Positions 47,972 through 59,243 of a stretch of 64,000 nucleotides of DNA are shown here, one piece after another. Position 1 is the stretch's first letter. Each line of letters opens with the position of its first letter. Origin of the DNA: Parasponia andersonii. Its lineage: Eukaryota; Streptophyta; Magnoliopsida; Rosales; Cannabaceae. The notes beneath the pieces are model-generated. The model was not told where the DNA came from, ran no database searches, and saw only the letters and a program-made list of their open reading frames with translations. The stretch lies in contig JXTB01000176.1 of NCBI GenBank assembly GCA_002914805.1, positions 1 to 64,000 on the forward strand, written 5' to 3'. Both the position numbers and the translations under genes were made by a program.

Positions 47972-49769
47972 AACAAGACACTGGGAGAACTATACTATGC
48001 GTGTTGATATGATATGTTCAGTTGTACCTAGTAAATTATTTCATTCGTTATCAATATAATTCTTTTATACGTTTTAGTCTATCCTTAATTTCCTCTTAAT
48101 TTTAGTAAGTAATATAAATTTATTAAAAAATTGACAAAACCAGTCGTATTAATTCAAATATGGTTGTTAGGCAATAAAAACCACATGTTGCTTGTACCTC
48201 CTGATAAAATGACAGGTTATACACAAATGCCACGTGGATTTTGAACCAGAAGAAAACTAATGTGGTTTCTTATTTACAATCAAACGACGTAATTGAGAGA
48301 AGCCACAACCATATCGTCTCAAAAAATAATGGTCAAATTGAGATATAGTTCGATTTTCCAATTGAAGTGTACCAGATAGACGGTATGTTGTTTTGATGTC
48401 ACAACGACAATTCTTAGCAAAAGAAAATGTAGAAACGACAATCAGGAAGATGATATAAAAATATGCAAGACCAATTTAATGCACGTCTGAATATTTGGGC
48501 CAATAGAAGTCGTATATCATCACTTGTCGATTCTATGATACACGTTGTTACAAAAATAATCTTTTGGATTAACAAATTAATAAAAATTTCACCTCTCCAC
48601 ATACATATTTGGTAACAAAAGACAATGCCACTTCTACTTCAACTCCAAACCTATAACCAAACAAATAATGACGAAAAGAAGAAAATGGTTGAAAAAAAAA
48701 GAATAAAAAAGAATAAAAATATTTACTGAATAAAAGAGATGTATTGTACATTTTTTTAGTTAATTAATAATGTTTGGGTAAGGGTATCTTTGTCATTTTT
48801 AAAAAATTTCTTCAAGTTTAACCAAATTAGACCATAAATGATTATATTCACACCACTAGTAGCTGCACCCTTCTTTGTAAGAAATAATTTTTAATTACAT
48901 TGAGTTTGTTTGTGCACTCCATCAATCTTGCACCACGAAAAATGCAATCCCAAGTTTAGCCAAAAGAAATAATAAATAATAAAGAAAACCATCCAAATCC
49001 CAAAACAAAATTGAGATACTCCAATGGGAATTTGTCATTTGGATTGAGGTAGAGCCCAATTGATATCCTGTACTATTTTCAACGTCAATCACATCCCAAA
49101 TTCCTTTCATTTATTCTTTCATTTGGATTAAGGTAGAGCCAAGTGCTACCATAATGACAGTTACATATTTGGACCTTTATGAATTTGTAAACAAGCTTGA
49201 AGTAATTAAATAATATATAGGGCCTTGATTCTATTATGGTATCTTCTCATATTGAAGCGAAAAAAATTTTTTCACCGCAACTAACAAAAAGAAATTGGAA
49301 ACTAAAGACAATTGGCATGGATGTGCAAAAGCGAGAGCAACTAGGAAAAAAAAAAGGTAGAGAACAAAGCAATTAGAGGACTAGGAGAGAGAACGGTGAA
49401 CAAAAAGGTGTAGTAGAAGATGGGAGTATTGTTATAAAATGAAAGAGGGATAAGAAGATGAGAACTAGAGGGCACTGAAATAGTGCATAGAAAGGTCAAT
49501 ATGGGTGCACAAAAATTTTGTCTCTCTCTTTTTTTTTTTTTAAAAAGTCTTTTTAAGTTATCCTTAAAAGTCATTTTACCATTGCAAGGGGTGCTTTTGT
49601 GTGTCTTAAAGCCATTTTACCAATGCAAGGGGTGCTTTTGTGATAATTAGGAGTGTCAATATAGCCCCAAAGTATACATTGTATAGATTAGTTAATCTAA
49701 AGTGATACTCTTATTATTATAAAAAACTTAGAAAAAAGAGCAATGAGGTATTAGTAGTGCTCAACATAT
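47972..49769. other. Copy 2 of the XTH-D 3' flank
   Basis: Repeats 42864-44658 with a few substitutions, for example near 48870, 49062 and 49143. It contains no gene. Confidence 0.7.
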
Positions 49770-50075
49770 TGTGCAGTGGAAGCACTATTATTCTAAATGC
49801 TTATATTCAATACTAAAATAATATTAAATATAAACTATCAACTAGCCACTGAAATTAACAAAAGCAGAAACAAATGAGAAAAAGGTATAAAAATAAAACT
49901 ATAGAGATCTTTAAGAATAAAGGTTCTCACTAATAAGAAATTAATTTGATGATAATTAAAACCGATTACAGTAGGCTTTATTTATAGCCAACTATAGACC
50001 AAAAAAATTTATATACAAGCGATGTGGGACAAAGTCCAAAAAAATTACAAAACCTAACAAGCCAAAATTTTAACA
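49770..50075 (-). repeat. Copia-3 3' LTR (copy 2)
   Basis: 306 bp, same ends as 44659-44964 with scattered substitutions. Confidence 0.85.
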
Positions 50076-50483
50076 ATCTCAACCTTGGCAAGATAATAGG
50101 TCCTATCCAAATTTTCTCATTTCCTATATCCTATATCTATTATAGCAACCCCATTTTATGCGCCAAAAGGTGCGATTAAATTTATAAGATGTTAATCAAG
50201 TCCAAACAATGATTGAACTTGATCGATTTCACCACCTTGGTTATCATAGTCGTAGGATTCTCAGTAGTCTCAATCTTCTGAAGTAGTATCTTTTCTTTAT
50301 CAATAATCTGCCTCACAAAGTGATGTTATTGATAATCTCCCGCACAAAGTGATGTTGGACATCAATATACTTCGTATATACGTAGTATACTGGATTCTTT
50401 GCTAAGTGAATGATACTCTGACTATCAGAATAAATGCAAATATGCTCCTGAACAACTCCTAACTCTTTTAGTAATCCTTGTAA

Positions 50484-50634
50484 TCAAATAACTTCCTTCA
50501 CACCCTCTGTAACTACTATGTGCCCTGCCTCTCTAGTAGATAAAGTAACTGTAGAATACAAAGTAGATTTCCAACTGATTGGTGCTCTTGCAAATGTGAA
50601 TACATATCCAATAGTTGAACAATGTTTATCCAAA
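50484..50634 (-). pseudogene. Copia-3 RNase H fragment (copy 2)
   Basis: Shows TIGYVFTFARAPISWKSTLY and LSTREAGHIV, then enters the N gap. It is a second partial copy of 45373-45533. Confidence 0.85.
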
Positions 50635-50888
50635 NNNNNNNNNNNNNNNNNNNNNNNNNNNNNNNNNNNNNNNNNNNNNNNNNNNNNNNNNNNNNNNNNN
50701 NNNNNNNNNNNNNNNNNNNNNNNNNNNNNNNNNNNNNNNNNNNNNNNNNNNNNNNNNNNNNNNNNNNNNNNNNNNNNNNNNNNNNNNNNNNNNNNNNNNN
50801 NNNNNNNNNNNNNNNNNNNNNNNNNNNNNNNNNNNNNNNNNNNNNNNNNNNNNNNNNNNNNNNNNNNNNNNNNNNNNNNNNNNNNNNN
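50635..50888. other. Assembly gap (254 N)
   Basis: By comparison with copy 1 it replaces 45534-46247, about 714 bp that includes the CT microsatellite, so the N count is too small if both copies have the same content. Confidence 0.99.
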
Positions 50889-52062
50889 CATCGTCGTGCC
50901 CCGCCAATGACCGGCAGAGCTTTCTCATGCTGCCGATTGCCATGCCGCCCGCCCACAGCCACCTCCGAGCCTCCCATCACCGAGAAATGCCGTTTTGGGC
51001 TGCGGAGGACTTTGAATTTTTGGCGTCATTTCGGGCCATTTTAGGTCGTGTTCTTGGGCTCGTTCAGTTCATATCGTCAAGAGGAATCTCAAGGTATATA
51101 TTACACGATCTTATTTTTCCTAGATTAAAAGCTACCATTTTTGTGTATTTTTGAGCTCGGGTTCGAGTTTTGATCCGACCATTAGGTTTTGTTTTTGATG
51201 TCATTTTTGAAATGTACTCGGAAAATAGTGAAGTTTGATATGTATATATATATATTGACTATATTTGATGATCAGCACGAAAAACCATATCTAACGGCTT
51301 AGATTTTGACTCGTTCTGCGTGACACTAGTTCGGTGTCTGCCCGGATCCGAACTGGTCGAATTATATATCTAATATAGCTATTTTGGGTGTTAGGAGTTC
51401 AATAAAGAGGTCTGCATATTGATTCGAAGCTCCGTTGAAAAGTTGATTTTTCACAAGTGAGCTCAGGGCTCCCGAAACGATCCTCCGAGCGACTGGGTGA
51501 CCAACTGGAGAATTTACGAGTGTCGATAGCTTAGTCTAGCTATCCAGACGAGGTAGAGGTTCAATTACCAAGTTTTATGCTTATTTTGATTTAAAATATG
51601 TATTATGACCTATTTCTTGAAAATATCGATTTTTATGGAATTCAATAGTTTGATTGGATATTTGATAAATTTGTGAACTATTGAGATATATTGGATTGTT
51701 CTGAGATTGGTTAGTATGATTTTTATGCAAGTTTAAAATTTTGGTTTTGGGAAAATACAACTATTTTGCTGCCCGAATTTCTGTATATCCCAGGATAATA
51801 CCAAACAAGTTTTAAAGCATGATTTCTTGATATACTTGATGCGTGGTTAATACACACTCTATGATATGTTGTACCTACCATAGGATCACATACTTGAGTT
51901 TCATTTTAGCATTCTGGTATTTAGATCGCTGGTGAGTTGGCACTAGGTGAGAGACCTAGACCCTTGTGCAGGATTTGTTGACACACCTCCGGATAATGTC
52001 AGGATACTGGGTACTTCTGTTCAAGAGGTATTATAGGACCGTGATGAGAGGATGAGAGCTCA

Positions 52063-52093
<31 letters not shown>

Positions 52094-52739
52094 TTGTTCT
52101 TGATTGATTTATGATATGTACAACATGATTATGAACATGATTATATTTTTTGTTTTGGTTTTAAATACATGATTACTCTTGATCTTGATTATTTGTTAAC
52201 TATTTTTTTTAAATGGATTTTTGGAAAGGTGCTAACCATGTAGGTTTGAAAAGTTGCATTCATACCAAAAAGGTAATTGAATTCCTATTGAGTATGTGAA
52301 TATTCACCCCTTATCTTTCCCTTCTCAGGTGGTGTATAGTGTGACTTGGATAACTCCGAAGTGGAGTAACTAGGCTGGGAAGAATATTACTAGTTAGTAG
52401 TTGGTAACTACTTAGTAACTCATTTTGGAATTGAAATAACATTTAAGGCTCATATTTTGGATTTAGCCTGCATTATCTATGATGCCTACTAGTGATAATG
52501 ATGTGATGTATATTTATATTTTATTACTATTATTAACAATTTATATATAGTAGTGTTCACAATCTGTGAGAATTTATAATTTGAACTATTTTGATAAACT
52601 TTTACAGAAGCTGTCGTTTTTAAACTAGTTGTCATTTTTTTTTGAAGAATTGCATTTTCTAAAATTTTCTAAAATTAATTATGAATTTTCACTTGTGAAA
52701 TTCTTTTTCTGCCATTGGCCTAGGGTTTGCGTCGTGACA

Positions 52740-54054
52740 AAAACGCTATAATATTTTCTTCACATATTGTTTCTGAGTCAAATTAATCTTGCTTTCCTCT
52801 CTATCTCTGCTAATCTTCATACCGAGAATCTTCTTTGCTTCAATGAGATCCTTCATCTCAAACTTTTGATTCAACTAATCCTTTAACTTCTCAATTTCTT
52901 CTTGATTTTTCGAAGCTATCAACATATCATCAATATACAAGAGTGAATAAATGAAAGACACACTTTGGGTCTACAAAAATATACGCAACTATCAAACTTG
53001 CTTCTTGTGTACTTCTGACCTATCATAAACCGATCAAATTACTTGTACTACTGTCTTGGTGATTGTTTCAGCCTATAAAGCGATATTTTAAGTTTGCAAA
53101 CCCCATTTTTTTCCCAGCAACCTTGAATCCTTCTGGCTGATATATATAGATTTCCTCTTCTAAATCACTGTATAGAAACACAGTTTTTACGTGCAACTAA
53201 ACTAGTCCAAGTTCCAACTGCACTACCAAAGCTAACAAAATTCTAATAGAGGAATGTTTAACAATTAGAGAAAATACCTCATTGTAATCAATTTCTTCCA
53301 ACTAAGTATACATTTTGCTACCAATCTTGCCTTGAAGGAAATATAATTTTTATCAGGAAATCTTTCTTTGTATATACTCATTTGCACCTAATTACCTTCT
53401 TATTCTTCGGTAGTTGAACTAGCTCCCAAGTATCATTTTTCCGAAGAGACTGTATTTCTTCCTCTATTCCATTCACCAACTGTTTAGTTTCCAAACTTTT
53501 GACTGCATCGTTGCACATGAAAGAAACATCATCATCTATAATGGGAAATGCATAAGCTACCATATCAACAAATCGAGCAGGTTTGCGAATTTCACGTCTT
53601 GGCCTATTATGTGCAATTGATTCTTGTTGTTGTTGAGGCTATTGGATCGGAATCTCTTCTTCATTTTCAATGTCCTCCTCTGCCAATGGAGTGGCACCAC
53701 TATTTTCAACAATATTAGCTGGGACTACTATTGTCATTTTTTCAAACTTCACCTATTGCCGACTAGGCTCCACCTACTACGGAATACTAATAGTCTTTTC
53801 TTAGTCTTTTGTTACCTTTTTCAACATGGTAAATTCATCAAAAGTAACATACCTGCTAAATAAAATTTTCTTCGAACTTAGACACCAAAGGTTGTATCCC
53901 TTTACACCTGAGCTAATGCCTATAAATAATGCTTTCTTAGCTCTCGGATCTAACTTGGATTCTTTCACATGATAATAGGCAGTGGAACCAAAGACATGTA
54001 AAGAATTGTAATCACTAGCAAGTTTTTCGGACCATACCTCAAGAAAGGTTTTGT
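52740..54054 (-). pseudogene. Copia-3 RT and integrase end
   Basis: Read right to left: the integrase C-terminal region (53801-54061, LHVFGSTAYYHV and KALFIGISSGVKGYNLW), a linker, the RT N-terminus (53378-53563, EEIQSLRKNDTWELVQLPK), then RT patches with frame changes down to the nested-LTR boundary at 52740-52744. The TRIM interrupts the integrase at 54050-54054. Confidence 0.85.
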
Positions 54055-54451
54055 ATAACACTACTAGGTCTCACCTAAAAGTGCTACCTTGAAGGTACTT
54101 TTGGACTCATGGACCACCGCTTAAATAGTCATAATCTTCCCAAAGCATACTCGATGTGGGACTTGGGTGTTACAATCTCCCACCGTTAAGGGCCTAGCGT
54201 CCTTGCTAGGGGGTCCATATTAGCCCACATATAGCTCTTATGGGCGGGGTCCACATTCACCATGATTTCGACCCGTGGCAGCATTCCAAGGCCCATATAG
54301 GTATGGACTGGGTCAGCTTTGATATCAAATGTAACACCATTAGGTCTCACTAAAAAGTGCTAGCTTGAAAGTACTTTTGGGCTCATAGACCACCGCTTAA
54401 ATAGTCATGATCTTCCGAGAGCATATTCGATGTGGGACTTGGGGCGTTATA
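54055..54451 (-). mobile_element. TRIM element nested in Copia-3 (TSD ttttg)
   Basis: A 397-bp element with two LTRs (54055-54174 and 54330-54451) that share CAAGTCCCACATCGA and GTGAGACCTA. The internal region of about 155 bp has a TGATATCAAAGC primer-site-like sequence beside the right LTR on the minus strand and no coding. It is flanked by ttttg at 54050-54054 and 54452-54456. Removal restores the copia integrase frame. The size, dual LTRs and lack of genes define a terminal-repeat retrotransposon in miniature. Confidence 0.92.
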
Positions 54452-54456
54452 TTTTG

Positions 54457-56393
54457 CCTCCAATTGTAGTCGATGGTAAACGATTAACGAGATGACACAC
54501 ATATGTAATTGCCTCAGCCCAAAAAGTTTTGCCTAACCCACCTTTAGACAACATACACCGAACCTTCTCTAACAAAGTCTGATTCATGTGTTTTGCCACC
54601 CTATTTTACTGTGGTGTTTTTCGAACTATAAAGTGATGCATAATACCTTCATTTTGGCAAACTCTCAAAAATGGATCACTCCTATATTCTTCAACGTTGT
54701 CTGATTGAAGTCATTTGATCTTTCTACCTATTTGAGTTTTAATTATCCTTTTCTATTTAAGGAAAACTTTAAGTACGTCATTCTTAGTCTTCATTACATA
54801 TACCCAAACTCTTTGGAAAAGTCATCGATAAAAGTAATAAAATAATGCATACCTCCTAAAGAAGTTGTCTTTGTAGGTCCCCATATATCTAAATGAACAT
54901 AATCTAGAACCCCCTCAGTATTGTGAATCGCTATACCGAACTTCACTCTTATCTGTTTTCCTAAAACACAGTATTAACAAAATTCTAACTTGTAGGTCTT
55001 CGCTCCTTTTAGTAAGCCTTACCTCACTAAACTAAAGAAAGCTTTTTCTATTGTATGTCTTAAATGCAAATGTCATAACTTGGTAATTTTTGAAGCTTCA
55101 TCATCCTCAGAAACTACAACAACTGATCAACTATTTCTTCTTGTACCTTTCATTACCACCAAAGAGCCTGAAGTGACTTTCAAAATTCCTTCTCATATAA
55201 ATATAGTGAAGCTTTTAGATTGTAAAGCTTTTAAAGAGATCATATTCTTCTTTAATTTCAATACATACCGAATATCTGCCAGAACTCTACTCGGTCTATT
55301 ATGATTTTTCAATCAAATTGAACCTACCTCAACTGTTTTACATGATTCATCATTACCCATGTAAACAACTCCACCGTTTGACTCTTCAAAGTTGAAGAAC
55401 CACTCCTTATGAGGATATATATGATAAGCACAACCCAATTCTAAAATCTACTTATTATGCTAAAACATCAACAACTGACTAACTAGAGTAAAATCTGACT
55501 CATCATCTTCGAGTTCAACTATATATGCATCAGAAGTAGCCTTGCCCTTGTCTTTATTCTGTAACCTCTGACAATTTTTCTTTTAATGCCCTTTCTCATG
55601 ACAGAAGGCACATTTATACTTACCAAGTCTTCCTTTCGAACGAGATCTACCCATTGTCTCCTGCTTATAAGTTTGACTACATCCCTTGACTGTAAGCGCT
55701 TCAATTGGAATGTCTCTATTTTCCTTTTCATCTTTCTTCTGAATCTCATGATTGTACAATGCAGCATCACTTCATCGAAGAATAATTTTTCCTTCCCATG
55801 AAGCAACGTAATATAGAGATGATCTAATTCATCAGGAAGGGACCCAATCAACAACATTGCTTTATCCTCATCTTTAAAAGTTTCATCCAAATTCAACAAA
55901 TCTGTAATCAACTGGTTGAAAGTATCAATGTGGTCACCAATTATCGTACGAAGCTTCAACTAAAGGCAGAAAAGTCTCTTCTTCAAGTATAACCAGTTCT
56001 CATTGCTCTTCTTCATGTATTTGTTCTCGAACGCCTTCCACAGCTTACTTGCAGAAGTCTTCCTCATGAACGGATACTTCTATTCTCTACAAAGATATGA
56101 GTGGATTGTACCACAAGCTTGAAGATTGATCCTCTCCCATTCTTTATCATCCATTTTTTCTGGTCTTGTCTCCTATAGAGTAATATCTTGATCTTGTTGA
56201 CATAAACTATCCAATACCTCGCACTGCTATAAGTCGAAGTTATTTCGGCCATCAAATTTCTCCACGTCGATTTTTATACTAGTCACAGTTTTCATCTTTG
56301 CCGGCGTTGACGAAGATTCTGATATTTTTGCTAATATTTCAAATAGCTACTAAACAAAGCCTATGGTGAACTTGCTTCTCTGATACCACTTAT
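54457..56393 (-). pseudogene. Copia-3 gag, protease and integrase start
   Basis: The gag N-terminal part is in 56064-56255 (KMAEITS-like start), and the central part at 55519-55959 has LLNLDETFKDEDKAMLLI and LLGSLP-like LIGSLPDEL. A CCHC-type knuckle appears in another frame near 55565-55620 (CAFCHEKGH with a stop). Integrase traces follow from about 55050 to 54457. The frames are broken many times. Confidence 0.8.
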
Positions 56394-56804
56394 TATGCAG
56401 CGGAAGCATAACTACTCCAAATGCTTATATTTAATTCTAAGATAATATTAAATATAAACTACTAACTAGCTACTGAAATTAATGAAATTAGAAAATACTG
56501 CAAAAATAAAGGAGAACACAAATTACCTATGTCCTCAAGGTATTGCTGACCATTTCATTAACTTCAAATAAGAGGAAATACAAAATCTGGGAACCCAGAT
56601 ATAAATGAGAAAAAGGGATAAAAACAAAACTATTGAGGTCTTTAGGAATAAAGATTCTCACAAATAGGGAACTAATTTTGGGATAATTAAAACCAATTAT
56701 AGTGGGCTTTATTTATAGCCAACTATACTCAAAAAATTTATACACAAGCGACGTGGGACAAAGTCTAAAATAATTACAAAAACTAATAAACTAAAATTCT
56801 AACA
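56394..56804 (-). repeat. Copia-3 5' LTR
   Basis: 411 bp, beginning TATGCAGCGGAAGC and ending AAATTCTAACA. It has about 105 bp that the 3' LTR lacks, after ACTGAAATTAATG. Confidence 0.85.
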
Positions 56805-57573
56805 CAATACTATAGTGACATATCATTCTGTTATTGATGATTCTAATCATAATTAATTAGATCTCATATAAGTATAATCAGTCATTAATAAATTAATACA
56901 TTATGTGTTGTTAGTACCATACGATGTTTCATAACATTACTAATTATATATTTTCTTGAATTGAGGTAAAATTTAGTATTTTTTCTTTTTCTTCTATGAT
57001 AAATTGAGAAGAGATTTAACCAAATTGAAATTGTTATGTGTTGAAAAAATTAGAAGCACAATTTTTTTTATTTTTATTTTTTTGGTCTCAAACGTAAGAG
57101 GTCATTAACACTCACGCTCAAATTCTGTTTTCCAGTTTGAGCTGGTTTTAGTTAAGTGGCGTCAAAGAGCAACGCTAAGAGATAAATGTGTGCAAAACAC
57201 CATACTCTGACCATGAACAGGTTTAAAAGTATATGGGTGGAGGCCATCTCTGGTATCATAATATGCCGTACGTGCTATGACCCACACGACCCATTTAACA
57301 TTTAGCGATACCAAAAAGGCAATTTGCAAACTCTTCCAAATTCAAACTGTTGCTTAATGGTTATGCTAAATTAAATGAAAATTGAATACAGTTTAAGTAC
57401 ATTTAAAACGGTACAAAATTAGAGTAGAAGATTGTCAATCATATTGAAACAGATAATTTACACTCATTCAAAGTCTCTTTTGACACTTTTTGTGGCGGTG
57501 AGGGTTCTTCTTGGGACTATACTCAGCAATATAATTGAAACACTTTACTATCAAACGAACTAGCTTTGATCCC

Positions 57574-57606
<33 letters not shown>

Positions 57607-57697
57607 GCTTTTAGATATAATTTGTTTAAGATACAAGAAAATAGGCTTATCAAGTAACCAACCAAGTATCCAAATTCATAACCACATTAATACCAAA
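56805..57697. other. Intergenic before XTH-F, with (AAT)n
   Basis: A trinucleotide microsatellite (ATA/AAT)n lies at 57575-57604. No gene recognised. Confidence 0.65.
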
Positions 57698-57817
57698 ACC
57701 GCGTCCAATGGTCTGGTTGTGCTGAGATAATGCCATTTGACTTGCAATTTCATTTGATTCTGAGCCCAACAACTGGCCACAGCTGAGACCTCACTCAACC
57801 TTGGCTTACTATAAATA
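57698..57817 (+). promoter_or_regulatory. XTH-F promoter with CGCG-box module
   Basis: ACCGCGTC 57698-57705, TTGACT 57737-57742, AACTGGCCACAGCT 57771-57784 and TATAAATA 57810-57817, 95 bp before the ATG. The order is that of B and C with shorter spacing. Confidence 0.7.
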
Positions 57818-57904
57818 GAAAAGACTTCCTTAGATAAATCTTCTTCTTTTCCATTTCTTGAGTCTCATAATCTCTTTCCCTGTCTGGTTGAAAAACAGAC
57901 TCTC

Positions 57905-59243
57905 ATGGCTTCTTCTCTCCATATATGGAACTCAGTTTGGTTGGTGTTTTCTCTGGTTACTGGCTCTTTTGTGGTCATTAATATTTTGGCTAGTGACTTA
58001 AACCAAGATTTTCAGATTATATGGGGCGATGGCCGAGCTAAGATATTCAACAATGGCGAGCTTCTTACTCTGTCGCTTGACGAGGCCTCAGGCTCTGGAT
58101 TTCAGTCCAGAAATGAGTATCTCTTTGGCAATATTGATATGCAGGTCAAACTTGTTCCTGGCAACTCTGCAGGAACTGTCACAGCTTATTACGTAAGTTA
58201 TTTTCTTTACATAATAGTACTTTTACGTGAAAATTAAAAAGAAATACGGATTCGGGTTATCATCAATCATTTGGCGATGGAGTATTTTAGTACGTACTCT
58301 TATATGAATGCGTTGTTTATTTTTATTTGACACTCATAGAGGAAGTCAATTCTTTAAAAATGAAATGTACGAGGGAAGTGTGTGACTTAAACTATTGATT
58401 GGGCTACACGGAATATATGTAATTATCTGCCACATTTGAGATAGAAGAAGTAGAAAAAAGAATAAATATAGTGATAATTTGATTCTTTGAGGTATAACAT
58501 GTGAACTACAAATAATTGAACTCATTGGATTTTTATAAACAAATTTTCAGATGTCATCGAAAGGGTCGAGTTGGGATGAGATAGACTTTGAGTTCTTGGG
58601 GAATCTAAGTGGTGATCCTTACATTGTTCATACCAATGTGTTTAGCCAAGGCCAAGGCAACAGAGAGCAACAGTTCTATCTATGGTTTGACCCAACAGCT
58701 GATTTCCACACATATTCGATCCATTGGAATCTTCAACGAATTGTGTAAGTACCCTTTACTGAATTTTCCAAAATTTTAAGTCTCAATCTTGTTTTCCTTG
58801 AAGGGTTTTGGTCAAAACCTTGAAACTAATCTCCTTGCTCGGTTTTCAGTTTTGCTGTAGATGGTATTGCCATTAGAAAGTTCAAGAATTTGGAATCGAA
58901 AGGCGTCCCATATCCAAAGGACCAACCCATGAGAGTTTACTCAAGCCTTTGGAACGCAGACGATTGGGCCACGAGGGGTGGTTTGGTGAAGACAGATTGG
59001 AGTCAGGCTCCTTTCACTGCCTCCTATAGGAACTTCAAAGCCAATGCTTGTGTTTGGTCCTCGGGTTCATCTTCTTGTGGTTCAAGTTCTCAATCTTCTA
59101 ACTCATTATGGCTCAACCAAGATGTGGATTTAACTGGCGGAAAAAATTTAAAATGGGTACAAAAAAACTACATGATCTATAACTACTGTACCGATGCTAA
59201 GAGGTTTCCCCAAGGCTTCCCTCCAGAGTGCAATACGGCCTAA
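57905..59243 (+). CDS. XTH: XTH-F: xyloglucan endotransglucosylase/hydrolase
   Basis: Exons 57905-58192, 58551-58744 and 58850-59243 give 291 residues. The signal peptide is hydrophobic ([16 protein letters not shown]). WDEIDFEF gives E106, D108 and E110; glycosylation site N114-L-S. The XET_C region ends [13 protein letters not shown]. It should be a secreted xyloglucan-modifying enzyme, but it is more divergent than B, C, D and G: exon 2 starts MSSKGSS, NLQRIV replaces NP(Q/R)(H/Y)[10 protein letters not shown] replaces DGTPIRKF, and LTGGKNLKW replaces SAGEEKLKW. Intron 1 is long (358 bp). It lacks the 3' UTR block seen in B, C, D and G. Confidence 0.96.

Larger units (their letters stand above)
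47467..52107. repeat. Direct duplication, copy 2
   Basis: Colinear with 42359-47465 at an offset of 5108 bp up to the N gap. It starts mid-intron of the XTH gene, so it lacks a promoter and exons 1-2. After the gap it runs on through the end of the nested LTR. It may be the alternative haplotype of the same locus. Confidence 0.88.
45878..52739 (+). mobile_element. Large solo LTR nested in Copia-3 (TSD aaaac), inflated by the duplication
   Basis: The insertion begins TATAAAATCTCG and ends GCGTCGTGACA. It is flanked by aaaac at 45873-45877 and 52740-52744, and the RT frame of Copia-3 continues when it is taken out. It appears twice in part: 45878-47465 and 50889-52739. Combining the overlap gives a single LTR of roughly 2.2 kb. 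No gag or pol is present. The 5' part has a CT-rich microsatellite (45965-46196). It may belong to a gypsy-type family, but this is not proven. The short frames in it are low-complexity. Confidence 0.8.
44659..56804 (-). mobile_element. Copia-3: Ty1/copia element carrying nested TRIM and solo LTR
   Basis: LTRs are at 44659-44964 (3') and 56394-56804 (5'), with a TGGTATCA primer site at 56381-56388 and a purine-rich tract beside the 3' LTR. Gag, integrase, RT and RNase H traces follow copia order on the minus strand. Two insertions interrupt it: a TRIM at 54055-54451 and a large LTR at 45878-52739. The latter interval also contains the duplicated block, so the true element is probably about 5 kb plus insertions. 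Many stops and shifts make it inactive. No clear TSD is seen (catat versus caata). Confidence 0.9.

Noticed and set aside
54055..54451. Cassandra TRIM identity for the nested element
   Set aside because: The CCCAAGTCCCACATCGA start is similar, but no 5S rRNA-like promoter boxes are visible in the LTR.
44654..56809. Target-site duplication for Copia-3
   Set aside because: Flanks catat and caata do not match well enough to claim a TSD.
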